From: Bog-473 sp963725895
Lineage (GTDB): Bacteria > Actinomycetota > Acidimicrobiia > Acidimicrobiales > RAAP-2
Assembly (NCBI GenBank): GCA_963725895.1
Contig: CAVSAJ010000003.1
Coordinates: 682,001-746,000, forward strand
DNA length: 64,000 nt
Direction of reading: 5' to 3'
Part shown: piece by piece, positions 1 through 8,883 of the stretch
Numbering within the stretch: the first letter of the stretch is position 1
Layout: every line of letters starts with the position of its first letter
Notes under the pieces: generated by a model
The model's input: the letters and a program-made list of their open reading frames with translations, nothing else
Database searches by the model: none
Told to the model about the DNA's origin: nothing
Program-made: the position numbers and the translations under genes

Positions 1-2
1 AT

Positions 3-1988
3 CTCTCCGGGTGGGGTCCTGTGCTCTGGGGAGCCTTCGTGTTCTCAGCCTTGGCGAACATGTCCAACGGCGGGTCCAAAGTGTGGCGCACGACGGCCTT
101 GTGGAGCGTTGCCGGCATGCTGACGGGACAGATCTGCATTTGGCAGGGCTGGATGCCCTCGAAATTGTCCCTTGGAGAAGCCAATGCACTGGCCTTTATG
201 GGAGCGTTCCTCTTGGTCTTTGTGATCCGCATGGCCGGAGCAACTCTGGAGGAGAAGGAAGACGCCGAAGGGTTGCTGCGTATGAGCGAGGACCGCTTCC
301 GTTCCCTGATCCACAACTCCTCGGATGTGACTCTGGTTATCAACATCGCGGGTAACTTCACCTACGCCTCTCCAGCAGTGCGCGACCTCACGGGCTACAA
401 GCCCCACGAACTCCTCGGGAAGAATTGGGCCGATTTCGTCCATCCGGACGACGGTGGCCAGCTGCGGGATCGCCTCGGTCCACGTTTCCAGGAAGCACAC
501 CAGACGGCCCTCATCCGATTCCGCATCAAACGTAAGGGGGATAGGTGGCGTGACGTGGAGGCGGTGGTGTCGAACCAGGTAGACCGACCATCAGTCGCCG
601 GCTATGTGGCCAACGTTCGTGACATCACCGAGCGCAAGAAGTTTGAGGCGGTGCTCGCCCACCGCGCCCTCCACGATCCTCTCACCGGCTTGGCCAATCG
701 CCAACTGATCCTCGACCGTGCCGATCAGATGCTGAGTCGAGCTCGGCGGCGAGGTGATCCGGTGGCCGCTTTCTTCATCGACCTCGACAACTTCAAGGAC
801 GTCAACGATTCGCTGGGCCATGAGGCCGGGGATCGGCTCCTCCAAGCCGTGGCGCAGAGGTTGCGCAGTCTCCTCCGGGCGAGCGACACCGTCGGGCGAA
901 TGGGTGGGGATGAATTCGTGATCTTCACCGACGATCTCTCGCTGTCAGATGGCGCAGAGACGGTGGCAGAACGTATTCGCCAGGTGCTCAGGGCCCCGTT
1001 CCAACTGGACGGCTTCCAGAACATTCCCCTCACAGTGACCGCGAGCATCGGAATCGCCACCGGTGATCGGCCATCTTCCCAGGATCTCTTACGAGACGCC
1101 GACCTCGCCCTCTATCAGTCGAAGATCGCCGGACGAGACCGTTCCACCCTCTTCGAGCTCGCGATGCGATCGGCCAACGACGAACGCCTTGAGCTCAGAT
1201 CTGACCTCGATTTGGCGTTCGCCAATCACGAGTTCTTCTTGCTCTACCAGCCGATCTTCGACTTGAGGACACTCGAGATCCGCGGCGTCGAGGCCCTCCT
1301 TCGCTGGCACCACCCGGCCAAAGGGGTCATTACCGCAGACGAGTTCATCCCCGCTCTCGAGGACAGCGGCCGGATCGTCGAAGTGGGTCGTTGGGTCCTC
1401 AACGAGGCTTGTCGACAAGCCGCAGTGTGGCACTCCCAGGGGTACCGGCCTGCTATGTCAGTAAACATATCGATGCGTCAGCTCGAATCGGATCTGTTGT
1501 GCGATGACGTGCGGGACGCAATTGAACTGTGCGGACTCGACCCAGAGGGCCTGATCATCGAGGTGACCGAGACCGCACTCATGAAGGACGCGGAAGCGAC
1601 GGTGGCGCGGCTCAAACACCTGAAGGAACTTGGTGTGGCGATTGCGATCGACGACTTCGGCACCGGTTATTCCTCCTTGTCGTATGTGCGTCAGTTTCCC
1701 GTCGACGTTCTGAAGATCGATCGCACCTTCGTCTCCGAGATGGACTGTTCACCGAGTGCGGCCGCGCTGATCCATACCCTCATAGAGCTGGGCCGCACGC
1801 TCGGTCTGGTGACGTTGGCCGAGGGGATTGAGGAACCGTCACAGCTCAAGGCGCTGCGGAGCTCCGAGTGTGAAACCGGCCAGGGGCGTATCTTTTCAGG
1901 CCCGTTGACGGCCTCTACTCTTGAAGGCTTGTTGAGCCAGACATCCGGAGACCTCCTGACCCAACAGCCCGCGCTGGTTGCCGGATAG
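3..1988 (+). CDS. PAS-GGDEF-EAL cyclic-di-GMP signalling protein (5' end outside window)
   Basis: A bifunctional-type cyclic-di-GMP enzyme. The reading frame is open to the left edge, so the N-terminus is missing; a GTG at 21 is only an internal candidate start. Counting from that GTG, hydrophobic segments lie at about 1-75, a PAS domain at about 88-205 (ends in the usual DITERKK linker), a GGDEF domain with an intact GGDEF motif near residue 296, and an EAL domain (EALLRW near 423, DDFGTGYSSL, EGIE). Both catalytic signatures look intact, so it could make and degrade c-di-GMP; which activity dominates cannot be read from sequence. It is membrane-anchored, with PAS as the likely sensor input. 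A 480-bp gap follows it. Confidence 0.93.
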   Translation, partial: LSGWGPVLWGAFVFSALANMSNGGSKVWRTTALWSVAGMLTGQICIWQGWMPSKLSLGEANALAFMGAFLLVFVIRMAGATLEEKEDAEGLLRMSEDRFRSLIHNSSDVTLVINIAGNFTYASPAVRDLTGYKPHELLGKNWADFVHPDDGGQLRDRLGPRFQEAHQTALIRFRIKRKGDRWRDVEAVVSNQVDRPSVAGYVANVRDITERKKFEAVLAHRALHDPLTGLANRQLILDRADQMLSRARRRGDPVAAFFIDLDNFKDVNDSLGHEAGDRLLQAVAQRLRSLLRASDTVGRMGGDEFVIFTDDLSLSDGAETVAERIRQVLRAPFQLDGFQNIPLTVTASIGIATGDRPSSQDLLRDADLALYQSKIAGRDRSTLFELAMRSANDERLELRSDLDLAFANHEFFLLYQPIFDLRTLEIRGVEALLRWHHPAKGVITADEFIPALEDSGRIVEVGRWVLNEACRQAAVWHSQGYRPAMSVNISMRQLESDLLCDDVRDAIELCGLDPEGLIIEVTETALMKDAEATVARLKHLKELGVAIAIDDFGTGYSSLSYVRQFPVDVLKIDRTFVSEMDCSPSAAALIHTLIELGRTLGLVTLAEGIEEPSQLKALRSSECETGQGRIFSGPLTASTLEGLLSQTSGDLLTQQPALVAG

Positions 1989-2464
1989 GGACATCGTTGG
2001 TGGTGAGCGGGACTGCTCTCGGTCGGAACAGCCGCCCTGCGAAAGTGTGACCGCTCGCAGGTTCTCAACAGGTTCGATTGCCCGGCTCCGTGCCGCCCCC
2101 AATCTCACATGGGGATCCCTCGTCACGCCCAGCAGGCGATGACCGCCTGCACTTCCTCGCCTTCCGAGATTTACGGCCCTCAACCTGCTTGACTTCCGAG
2201 CACGGGACCACGTTGCCACGGTTCAGCCGAGTCAGAACGAATGTGAGCCGCCCACTCCACGGGGCGATCCTGCTGCTGCCCCAACCGGGTCAATCAAAAC
2301 CGGCCGATCGTTTCGGCCAGCCAAACCACGGGGAATTGGTAACAGTGCGTAAGTGCCCACGGCCGGATCGAGGAACACAAAGCAGCAGTGGGGGCGAGGT
2401 CGTGCAGATTGGTCGGCCTCGAGCGTTCATGGTCCAAAAATAGTGACGTATCAGGAGGCGCTCT
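1989..2464. other. Intergenic stretch, no supported gene
   Basis: About 475 bp between the GGDEF/EAL gene and the aldo/keto reductase. The open frames here have proline/serine/arginine-rich compositions without recognisable domains, so I treat them as chance. The last bases carry a good ribosome binding site (AGGAGG) for the reductase; no other clear signal was seen. Confidence 0.5.
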
Positions 2465-3454
2465 ATGAATAGAAGGACGTTGGGCAGCCAGGGTCTGGAC
2501 GTATCCGCCGAGGGCCTTGGGTGTATGGGGATGACGTGGGCCTACGGAGCCGGCGACCAGGAGTCGGGCGTGGCGACGATTCATCGGGCGCTCGAGTTGG
2601 GCGTGACGTTCCTGGACACTGCCGAGGTGTACGGCCCGTACACGAATGAGGAGCTGGTGAGTCGAGCCATCGCTGGTCGGCGAGAAGAGTTCGAGATTGC
2701 AACGAAGTTTGGCTTCGTGATCAACCCCGAGATCCCGAGCGATCGCTCGACCGATGGCAGCCCAGGGAACGTCCGGCGGGCCTGCGAAGGTTCGCTCACG
2801 CGTCTCGGTGTCGAGCACATCGATCTCTTCTACCAGCACCGCGTCGATCCGAACGTCCCGATTGAGGAGACGGTCGGGGCAATGGGCGAGCTAGTCCTGG
2901 AGGGCAAGGTGCGCCACTTGGGCCTGTCGGAGGCCTCGGCGAAGACGATTCGCCGTGCCCACGCGACGCATCCGATCAGCGCCGTGCAGAGTGAGTACTC
3001 ATTGTGGACGCGTGATCCCGAGGACGAGGTGCTGACGACTCTGCGCGAACTCAGCATCGGGCTGGTCGCCTATTCGCCGCTTGGTCGCGGCTTCCTCACA
3101 GGACAGATCCGCTCGCTCGACGACCTGCCTGAGGATGATTGGCGCCGTTCTAACCCCCGCTTCCAACAGGAGGCGCTACAAGAGAACCTCCGACTCGCGG
3201 ACCGGGTCATCGAGCTCGCTGCCGCGAGGAGCCTCACGCCGGCGCAGCTCGCACTCGCATGGGTAATGGCGAAGGGTAAGGACATCGTCCCGATCCCTGG
3301 AACGAAAAGCCCGCGGCGACTAGAGGAGAACGCCGTGGCGGCCGAGGTGAACCTGTCGGTAGAGGACATCGCCGAGCTCGACACGGCAATCTCGCGCGAC
3401 GCGGTACATGGCGAACGGTATCCCGAGCCGATGATGGCACTGCTCAATAACTGA
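2465..3454 (+). CDS. Aldo/keto reductase
   Basis: NADPH-dependent oxidoreductase of the aldo/keto reductase superfamily (YghZ/Tas/PcbC-like group, about 330 aa), a cytosolic TIM barrel reducing carbonyls. The catalytic tetrad is visible: Asp51 (FLDTAEVYG), Tyr56, Lys81 (IATKFGF) and His125 (FYQHRVD). The C-terminal cofactor-binding stretch is also typical (IPGTKSPRRLEENA). The ATG is preceded at 7-9 bp by AGGAGG, which fixes the start. It stands alone; its substrate cannot be predicted. It is followed by a stem-loop and the tRNA-like fragment. Confidence 0.93.
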   Translation: MNRRTLGSQGLDVSAEGLGCMGMTWAYGAGDQESGVATIHRALELGVTFLDTAEVYGPYTNEELVSRAIAGRREEFEIATKFGFVINPEIPSDRSTDGSPGNVRRACEGSLTRLGVEHIDLFYQHRVDPNVPIEETVGAMGELVLEGKVRHLGLSEASAKTIRRAHATHPISAVQSEYSLWTRDPEDEVLTTLRELSIGLVAYSPLGRGFLTGQIRSLDDLPEDDWRRSNPRFQQEALQENLRLADRVIELAAARSLTPAQLALAWVMAKGKDIVPIPGTKSPRRLEENAVAAEVNLSVEDIAELDTAISRDAVHGERYPEPMMALLNN

Positions 3455-3463
3455 TCGATGGTT

Positions 3464-3490
3464 CGTGCTCGTGGCACTCAGTCGAGCACG
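3464..3490 (+). terminator. Possible stem-loop terminator after the aldo/keto reductase
   Basis: Perfect 8-bp inverted repeat CGTGCTCG / CGAGCACG with an 11-nt loop, starting about 10 bp after the reductase stop codon. No T-run follows, so it could be a weak or Rho-assisted terminator, or simply a hairpin. Confidence 0.35.
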
Positions 3491-3498
3491 ACCGAGCT

Positions 3499-3520
3499 CC
3501 CCAAGGCAGGACTCGAACCT
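3499..3520 (-). repeat. tRNA 3'-end-like fragment, candidate att site
   Basis: On the minus strand this reads like the T-arm and acceptor end of a tRNA. It shares the exact 16-mer GGCAGGACTCGAACCT (plus strand) with the tRNA-Arg at 37475-37546, in the same orientation. The rest of the tRNA is absent and the T-stem no longer pairs perfectly. It fits a leftover attachment site of an element that integrated into tRNA-Arg. The T-loop is conserved in most tRNAs, so the match alone is not proof. Confidence 0.45.
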
Positions 3521-3823
3521 TCGGTTGCTCCCGTTCACGATCCAGACAGTCACTTCTGAGATACCCCTGGTGGTCGTAGCCGGCGACCGCGGTGCAGTCA
3601 GTTCCAGGTCGTGCTGCGGCAGAAAACCATCGTGCCGAGTGAGGACCTAAACAAAAGAAACGTTGCTACCGTCTCGGTGTTCATCTCCGTGTTCGTACGT
3701 TGCTCCAGCGAAATGCAAGTTCTCCAGAAGGGTCGGTGCTCGGTCGGTGCTCGGTCTGCGACGCCCCATTGATCTGTCAAGCGGGGACATCGAGCGTGAC
3801 GGCCCAGCGCCCCTAAGGGCGAC
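3521..3823. other. Intergenic stretch, no supported gene
   Basis: No convincing gene. It contains a short tandem duplication of an 11-mer, GGTCGGTGCTC, at about 3738-3760. A GTG start for the acyltransferase lies at 3824. Confidence 0.45.
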
Positions 3824-5872
3824 GTGACGGTCACGTTGACCGGGCCGCCGGACCCAGACGCCCCCCGCAGCGGCCCGAGTATCTCTTACATCCCGGCTCT
3901 CGACGGGATCCGGGGCGTCGCCATGATCGTCATCATGGGCTACCACGGTGGGGTCTTCCTCACCTCGGGCGGCTTCTACTCCCTCGATACGTTCTTCGCC
4001 CTGTCCGGTTTCCTGATCACGTCGCTCCTCATCACGGAGTGGCGTCGGACGACGACGGTGCACCTCAGGGCGTTCTGGGCTCGGCGGGCCCGCCGCCTTC
4101 TGCCTGCCCTGCTGGTCATGCTGCTCGGAGTGGCGTTCTACGCCGCCTTCTTGGTGCCGAAGGGCATGTACCCCGGCTTGCGGGGCGACGCGCTGTCCTC
4201 GCTCTTTTACTACGCGAACTGGCACTTCATCGTGACCGGGTCCAACTACTTCAACCAGACCGGGTACACCTCACCGCTGAACCACATGTGGTCACTGGCC
4301 GTCGAGGAGCAGTTCTACCTGATCTGGCCACTGGTTGTCCTGGGCGTCTTCAAACTCTGGCGCAGCTTGCGCATCCTGCTGGTCGTCTGCGTCATAGGCG
4401 CGCTTGCCTCAGCGATCGAAATGGCACTGCTCTACTCCGGTGCCGACGTGAATCGGGTGTATTACGGGACCGACACCCGTGCCCAGTCCCTCTTGGTCGG
4501 CGCGGCCCTCGCCGTCTCATTGTCCTTATGGGCCGATCGGCGCAGGCTCATCGGAAAGGTGCCGGCCGCCGATGCGCCGGTACGCCTTCACCTGGGTGGC
4601 GACCCCGCGTGGGCGGCGCAGACCGCCCGCGGCCGAGGGTTCGTCCTGGCGGTCGGCCTCGCTGGTGTGGCCTCCTCTGCGCTGCTCTGGACCGAGGTCT
4701 CCTACAACGAAGCCTTTGCCTTTCGCGGCGGATTCCTGTTGGCCGCGCTGGCCACGGCAGCCGTCCTCTTCAGTGTGTCCTGCTCACAGCGTTCACTGCT
4801 GGCCAGGTGCCTGTCGGTGGCCCCTCTGCGCTACGTCGGGCGGATTTCCTACGGCATGTATCTCTGGCACTTCCCGCTGTTCATCTACATCGACCACGCC
4901 CGTACGGGGCTCACCGGATACCCCCTTTTCGGTATCCGGGCGGCGGCCACGGTGGCCGTCGCCACCGTCTCCTTCTACGCAGTCGAAAGACCAGTCCGGC
5001 AGGGCCACCTCTTAGAGGGCTGGCGCGCCTGGGTGCTGACACCGGTTGCCGTGTGTACAACCCTCGTCGCTGTCGTCGCCGCAACCGTGGTCCCGGTCGC
5101 AGCTGTGCCCGCACTGGCACTGCCGACGGGGGCCGCCGCGGCTCGGTACTCCGGACCGCCCGTCAAGGTGCTGTTGCTCGGGGATTCGACCGCACTCACC
5201 CTCGGTATCGGCCTCATGGCGCATGAGAAGTCCTACGACGTCGACGAGAAAGACGGGGGGATCTTGGGCTGTGGCATCACCTCGGGACTCGAGTATCAGC
5301 TCAAGGGGGTGGACTCCCCGATGGCGCCGGCGTGTAGCGGCAGTGGCTCGACGGAGCAGTGGCCGCAGATCTGGCAGGGCATGATCCGCACCTTCAAGCC
5401 GAATGTCGTCATGATCCTGGCGGGACGCTGGGAAGTGTCGAACCGCACCTACGAGGGTCACTGGACCAATATCTTGAATCCCTCGTATGCGGCCAACGTG
5501 AAGCGGCAGCTCATGCATGCGGACCACATCGCCGGTTCGAACGGGGCGCACGTCATCCTCCTGACCGCTCCGTGTTACGACACCGGTGAGCAACCGGACG
5601 GCCAACCCTGGCCTGAGGACTCACCGAAGCGCCTCGCCATCTACAACGATCTCGTCCGGCAGGTAACGGCGACGTCCCCCAACACATCGATGATCAACTT
5701 GAGCGCCATGGCCTGTCCCGGTGGTCACTACGAAGAGTACGTAGACGGGGTGCAGATCCGCTACGACGGGGTCCACTTCACGCTCGGTGGCGGGATTGTG
5801 TTCCAATCAAAGATTTGGCCGACTGTCGTAGCGCTAGGCCGTCAAGAAATGGAAAGTTACGGCAACCCGTGA
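3824..5872 (+). CDS. Membrane acyltransferase (acyltransferase-3 / OafA type) with C-terminal SGNH domain
   Basis: A 682-aa integral membrane O-acyltransferase. Residues about 20-400 form the multi-helix acyltransferase-3 domain (start YIPALDGIRGVAMIVIMGYH, with the conserved H and the LSGFLIT stretch). Residues about 445-680 form an SGNH-hydrolase-like domain: LLLGDST near 447 supplies the nucleophilic Ser and YDGVHFT near 648 the Asp-His pair. Such two-domain proteins O-acetylate extracellular polysaccharides, peptidoglycan or lipids. The start is GTG; no strong Shine-Dalgarno is seen. It is solitary, so the acceptor is unknown. Confidence 0.9.
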   Translation: MTVTLTGPPDPDAPRSGPSISYIPALDGIRGVAMIVIMGYHGGVFLTSGGFYSLDTFFALSGFLITSLLITEWRRTTTVHLRAFWARRARRLLPALLVMLLGVAFYAAFLVPKGMYPGLRGDALSSLFYYANWHFIVTGSNYFNQTGYTSPLNHMWSLAVEEQFYLIWPLVVLGVFKLWRSLRILLVVCVIGALASAIEMALLYSGADVNRVYYGTDTRAQSLLVGAALAVSLSLWADRRRLIGKVPAADAPVRLHLGGDPAWAAQTARGRGFVLAVGLAGVASSALLWTEVSYNEAFAFRGGFLLAALATAAVLFSVSCSQRSLLARCLSVAPLRYVGRISYGMYLWHFPLFIYIDHARTGLTGYPLFGIRAAATVAVATVSFYAVERPVRQGHLLEGWRAWVLTPVAVCTTLVAVVAATVVPVAAVPALALPTGAAAARYSGPPVKVLLLGDSTALTLGIGLMAHEKSYDVDEKDGGILGCGITSGLEYQLKGVDSPMAPACSGSGSTEQWPQIWQGMIRTFKPNVVMILAGRWEVSNRTYEGHWTNILNPSYAANVKRQLMHADHIAGSNGAHVILLTAPCYDTGEQPDGQPWPEDSPKRLAIYNDLVRQVTATSPNTSMINLSAMACPGGHYEEYVDGVQIRYDGVHFTLGGGIVFQSKIWPTVVALGRQEMESYGNP

Positions 5873-6002
5873 TCACCTGCGCCAGCCGGCCACAGTCATG
5901 TGATTAGGGGTTCGGTCCGGGCCGGATTGGGGTGAGTACGAGCCGATGCTCCGAGCGGATGGTCCCGGAGCGGCTCGGTGAGATACCCCCGCCCGACGTC
6001 AG

Positions 6003-6473
6003 TCAGACCTTGGTGTTTGCCTCGACCACAAACTTGAGCCGATCGAGGTCCGCCGCAAGATCCGTGCTCCGATCGCGATGCGCGGGCATGACAACGTTGA
6101 ACAATCCCTCCATTGCCCTGGAAAGGCGGAGGATTTCAAACGTCTCCGTCACTTGTGTCTCCGCTGCAACCTCCGTCAGGCATAGTTGCCACTCTGTTGA
6201 ATCAAGATAGGGAAAACGGGCGACCGTTCGCCACGCGAGCGTGTGTGGAGCTTCCGCGCGGACTACCTCGTTCAGCCGAGTCCAACGCATGGAACCGCGG
6301 CGGTTGCGTCCTCGGAACTGCGCTCCCGGCACCGCAGAATTGGCATCTCCCACCCAAGTGCAACCCTGACATTCGCCGCTCCACTCACCGACGCGAGTGA
6401 CGTCAGAAATGACATTCCAGACAGCACTAATTGGGGCTCTGATGACGACGCTCGCTGTGCAACTCCGACGCAT
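6003..6473 (-). CDS. SRPBCC-family (polyketide cyclase/START-like) protein
   Basis: A 156-aa SRPBCC-fold protein (ligand-binding helix-grip fold). The N-terminus has the characteristic strand plus V(I)RAPISAVWNVISDVTRVGEWS pattern, followed by a loop with FRGRNRRGSMRW. It closely resembles the SRPBCC protein at 7578-8057 (same GRNR.G..RW motif), suggesting paralogues from one cluster. SRPBCC proteins bind hydrophobic small molecules or catalyse cyclisation; the ligand cannot be predicted. It is convergent with the acyltransferase. Confidence 0.8.
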   Translation of the reverse strand: MRRSCTASVVIRAPISAVWNVISDVTRVGEWSGECQGCTWVGDANSAVPGAQFRGRNRRGSMRWTRLNEVVRAEAPHTLAWRTVARFPYLDSTEWQLCLTEVAAETQVTETFEILRLSRAMEGLFNVVMPAHRDRSTDLAADLDRLKFVVEANTKV

Positions 6474-6623
6474 TACCGCCTCCCTACTCGGCCGCTTGCC
6501 AATCCCAGGCTATGCAGACGTGCATCACCCATCCAGTGGCAGGCCGCCCGCAAACGCCTGCTATGGGGCGGGCGCCGACGGTTTCCTTCGAGGGCCCATT
6601 TCGCTCGCATCACTTTGGTGGCG

Positions 6624-6900
6624 ATGACCCTAAAGCCAAGTAAGGAGGCCGAACTCCCACGTGTTTTTGAGGGACTCCGGGTCGCCGAGACGCCTGGATC
6701 GGGTTTTCTTCGTGCGAGTGCAACCCGTGACCAGAAGAACCCGAACCGGCTCTATCACTTCCTTCTCTTCGAAAGCGAAGAGAAGGCTCGTGCCCGAGAG
6801 GATCCGAGTCGGCGAAGGGTGATTGAAGAAGTCCGGATGATTATGGCGGACATCTTGAAGGGCCGCCTGAGTTCGTTGACCTCGAGGTCATCGAAGATGA
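6624..6900 (+). pseudogene. ABM/Dabb-like small protein, frameshifted remnant
   Basis: The plus strand encodes a recognisable stretch (LKPSKEAELPRVFEGLR, then PNRLYHFLLFESEEKARARE) resembling a family of about 100-aa antibiotic-biosynthesis-monooxygenase-like proteins. Near 6857 the expected continuation (GPPEFVDLEVIEDD) lies in another frame, implying a one-base deletion, and no stop then appears at the expected length. The natural N-terminus seems to begin before 6600, where a CAT replaces a plausible ATG. It is either decayed or a sequence error. Confidence 0.5.
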
Positions 6901-7015
6901 TGTGTGTACTGAACTGGAACCCTCCTCCCGACTGGCCGCGACAACCACGCCCAGGCCACCGGGGGTGACGCTTGTGAGCGGCGAGGGGCGATTCGGTCGC
7001 CGCGTACTATCTGGT

Positions 7016-7465
7016 TTACGAAAGCCCGAGACGATCGGCCACGCTTGGACCGACGATCGTCACGTCGTATTCGGCGTTGAGCCGTTGCATGCCCTCGTGG
7101 TCGCCTTTCGTGGCGAGCTGGTCGATCTGACTTATGTAGCGATCGAAGTCGACACCCGGAGTCAACAGGTTGACGGCCCGGCATGCACTCTGATCAGCGT
7201 GTGCGTTTGTGAGGCTGTGCGGGACGCCAGGCGGGGCGGTCGCGAAGTCGCCTGGCCCGAGCTCGACAACCTCGTCTCCTAGCTGGACAGTGAGCACGCC
7301 ATCCAAAACGAAGAAAGAGTCTTCAAAGGTGTTGTGGAGGTGCAAGGGTGGGCCAGCCCCGTACGCGAGGTGCTCTATAACCAAGAAGTCAAAGCGTCCG
7401 TCGTTGTTGCGCCCGTTCGCCTTCCATGTCCAGCCTGGCGTCTCCCGCAATACATAGCCTTCCAT
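7016..7465 (-). CDS. Cupin-domain protein
   Basis: A small single-domain cupin of about 150 aa. Motif 1 is PPLHLHNTFEDSFFVLDG (two His and a Glu as potential metal ligands) and motif 2 is GDFATAPPGVPHSLTN with the final His. These form the metal-binding beta barrel of cupins, whose roles range from dioxygenase to sugar epimerase or sensor. I choose the ATG at 7465 (MEGYVLRE) because AAGGAAGG lies just upstream; five in-frame codons before it are possible. It lies downstream of the TetR and SRPBCC genes on the same strand and may share their regulation. Confidence 0.85.
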   Translation of the reverse strand: MEGYVLRETPGWTWKANGRNNDGRFDFLVIEHLAYGAGPPLHLHNTFEDSFFVLDGVLTVQLGDEVVELGPGDFATAPPGVPHSLTNAHADQSACRAVNLLTPGVDFDRYISQIDQLATKGDHEGMQRLNAEYDVTIVGPSVADRLGLS

Positions 7466-7577
7466 GGTCCTTCCTTTCACGGTTGTGCGCGAAGTCGCAG
7501 GACAGATTACGGGGGAAACGACCTGATGTCTCGCTGCTCCCGTTCCTCATCAACACCGGGTCAGTGGCGATCGCGCC

Positions 7578-8057
7578 TCAACCAAACTCGTCAGACGATT
7601 CGACCGCCGCCTTGATCCTCTCGAGGGTGACCTGCATTGCTTGTGCGCGGTCCCGGTCCCGGTTCACCATGAGGACATCTTCGAACACCCGAGCCATCGG
7701 GGGTAGCCAATGGACCTCGAAGGACTCCGTGACAATGGTTTCGTCACCATCGGGAACGAGCTCGTATCGCCAACTGACCAGATCTCTGCCCCGTTGGATG
7801 GTCGTCCAACAGATTTCGCGGCCTGGCTCAGCGCTCTTCACCTCACACGTCATAGACCAACGGACAGGTCCCCAGCGGTTCCGTCCTTTGAACCGTGCTC
7901 CCGGCTTGGCGGGCGAGGTGGCGCCGTCGATCCAGGTGACGCGATAACACTCTGGGCTCCACTCTCCCATTCGCTCGAGGTGCGCGAGAAGGACCCAGAT
8001 CTCGTCTGCTGAGGCTCGGATGCGCTTCGTCACCGTGCCGTGTCGGGCGCTGACCAT
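7578..8057 (-). CDS. SRPBCC-family protein
   Basis: A 159-aa helix-grip protein related to the one at 6003-6473: KRIRASADEIWVLLAHLERM near the N-terminus, then FKGRNRWGPVRWSM in the middle and a C-terminal helix. Its start codon overlaps the end of the upstream TetR gene, so the two are translationally coupled. This coupling suggests that the SRPBCC protein and the regulator respond to the same hydrophobic ligand or pathway. The exact function is unknown. Confidence 0.82.
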   Translation of the reverse strand: MVSARHGTVTKRIRASADEIWVLLAHLERMGEWSPECYRVTWIDGATSPAKPGARFKGRNRWGPVRWSMTCEVKSAEPGREICWTTIQRGRDLVSWRYELVPDGDETIVTESFEVHWLPPMARVFEDVLMVNRDRDRAQAMQVTLERIKAAVESSDEFG

Positions 8058-8689
8058 CAGACCTCCGGTCGGCGCCTCGACCTTGAGTTGGTCGGACGAG
8101 GGCTTCGCTCACAGTGGGTGAAGAACATCTCAACGGCGTCGTCGATCAAACGCGTCCATCGATCGCCGCCTGGGTCATTCGAGATCTGCTGGTTCACGAG
8201 GCCAGAAAGCAGCGCCGTCAGCAGGTCGACTTGTCGCTCTTTGCGCACTCCAATGTCCGCGAGCTGTCGACGGGAATTTTCCAAGGCCGCCACGGCATGG
8301 GCGTATGACCGGGCAGAGGGTTCAAATCCCGGGATGGTCCGCTGGAAGAGGAGTTGATAGCGGCCCACATCCGAGAGACAGAAGTCGACAAAGCGCTGAG
8401 CCATCGCGCTGAGCACCCGGTGGGGTTGATCGGTGTCATATGGGGCCGACATATGAACAGCGAACTGTTCGGCTGACTGCGCAAACATCTCGTCGAAGAC
8501 GTCGTGCTTTGAGTCGAAGTACGCATACACGGTTGGGGTCGTGACCCCGGCTCGACTGGCAAGATCTCGCATCGAGACGGCCGCCAGTCCCGACTCTTCG
8601 ACTAGGGACCACGCGGCTTCCACGATGCTTGCGCGAGCAGATCGCCGCCTCTCTTCACGCCAATCCGTCCTCGCCGTGGACTTTAACAC
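8057..8689 (-). CDS. TetR/AcrR-family transcriptional regulator
   Basis: A 210-aa one-component repressor. Residues about 15-65 are the DNA-binding HTH (SARASIVEAAWSLVEESG, then MRDLASRAGVTTPTVYAYFDSK), and the remainder is an all-helical ligand domain. The GTG start sits inside a perfect inverted repeat (8679-8719), as expected for autoregulation. It heads a minus-strand group, TetR-SRPBCC-cupin-SRPBCC, and faces the NAD-binding reductase gene at 8884, so it may control both directions. Confidence 0.9.
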   Translation of the reverse strand: MLKSTARTDWREERRRSARASIVEAAWSLVEESGLAAVSMRDLASRAGVTTPTVYAYFDSKHDVFDEMFAQSAEQFAVHMSAPYDTDQPHRVLSAMAQRFVDFCLSDVGRYQLLFQRTIPGFEPSARSYAHAVAALENSRRQLADIGVRKERQVDLLTALLSGLVNQQISNDPGGDRWTRLIDDAVEMFFTHCERSPRPTNSRSRRRPEV

Positions 8690-8719
8690 TGCTCACTAAG
8701 CTTATACAACGTTAAAGTC
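8679..8719. promoter_or_regulatory. Inverted repeat, probable TetR operator
   Basis: Perfect 9-bp arms GACTTTAAC (8679-8687) and GTTAAAGTC (8711-8719) separated by 23 bp. They overlap the TetR start codon and lie in the divergent region before the reductase at 8884. The AT-rich stretch between the arms could hold a promoter. The binding itself is inferred from position and symmetry. Confidence 0.6.
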
Positions 8720-8883
8720 TCGCGCAAGACACCACGGGGATAGTGCTTGGAGCCGGAAAGGTTCGGTGTCCCGGCAGCACCGGACAGGTGGCTTCACGGG
8801 TGGGCCTTTAGCCAAACCGACCCACAAGCCAGGCGTGCGGGAATCCCGCTCGTGCCGCTCCTTGACAAACGTAGGGTGGCCCG

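Noticed and set aside
2078..2443. 121-aa frame between the GGDEF/EAL protein and the aldo/keto reductase
   Set aside because: Pro/Ser/Arg-rich with no secondary structure pattern or ribosome binding site.
3481..3560. A second functional tRNA gene at 3.5 kb
   Set aside because: Only a T-arm-like 3' part is present; there is no matching acceptor, D-arm or anticodon arm.
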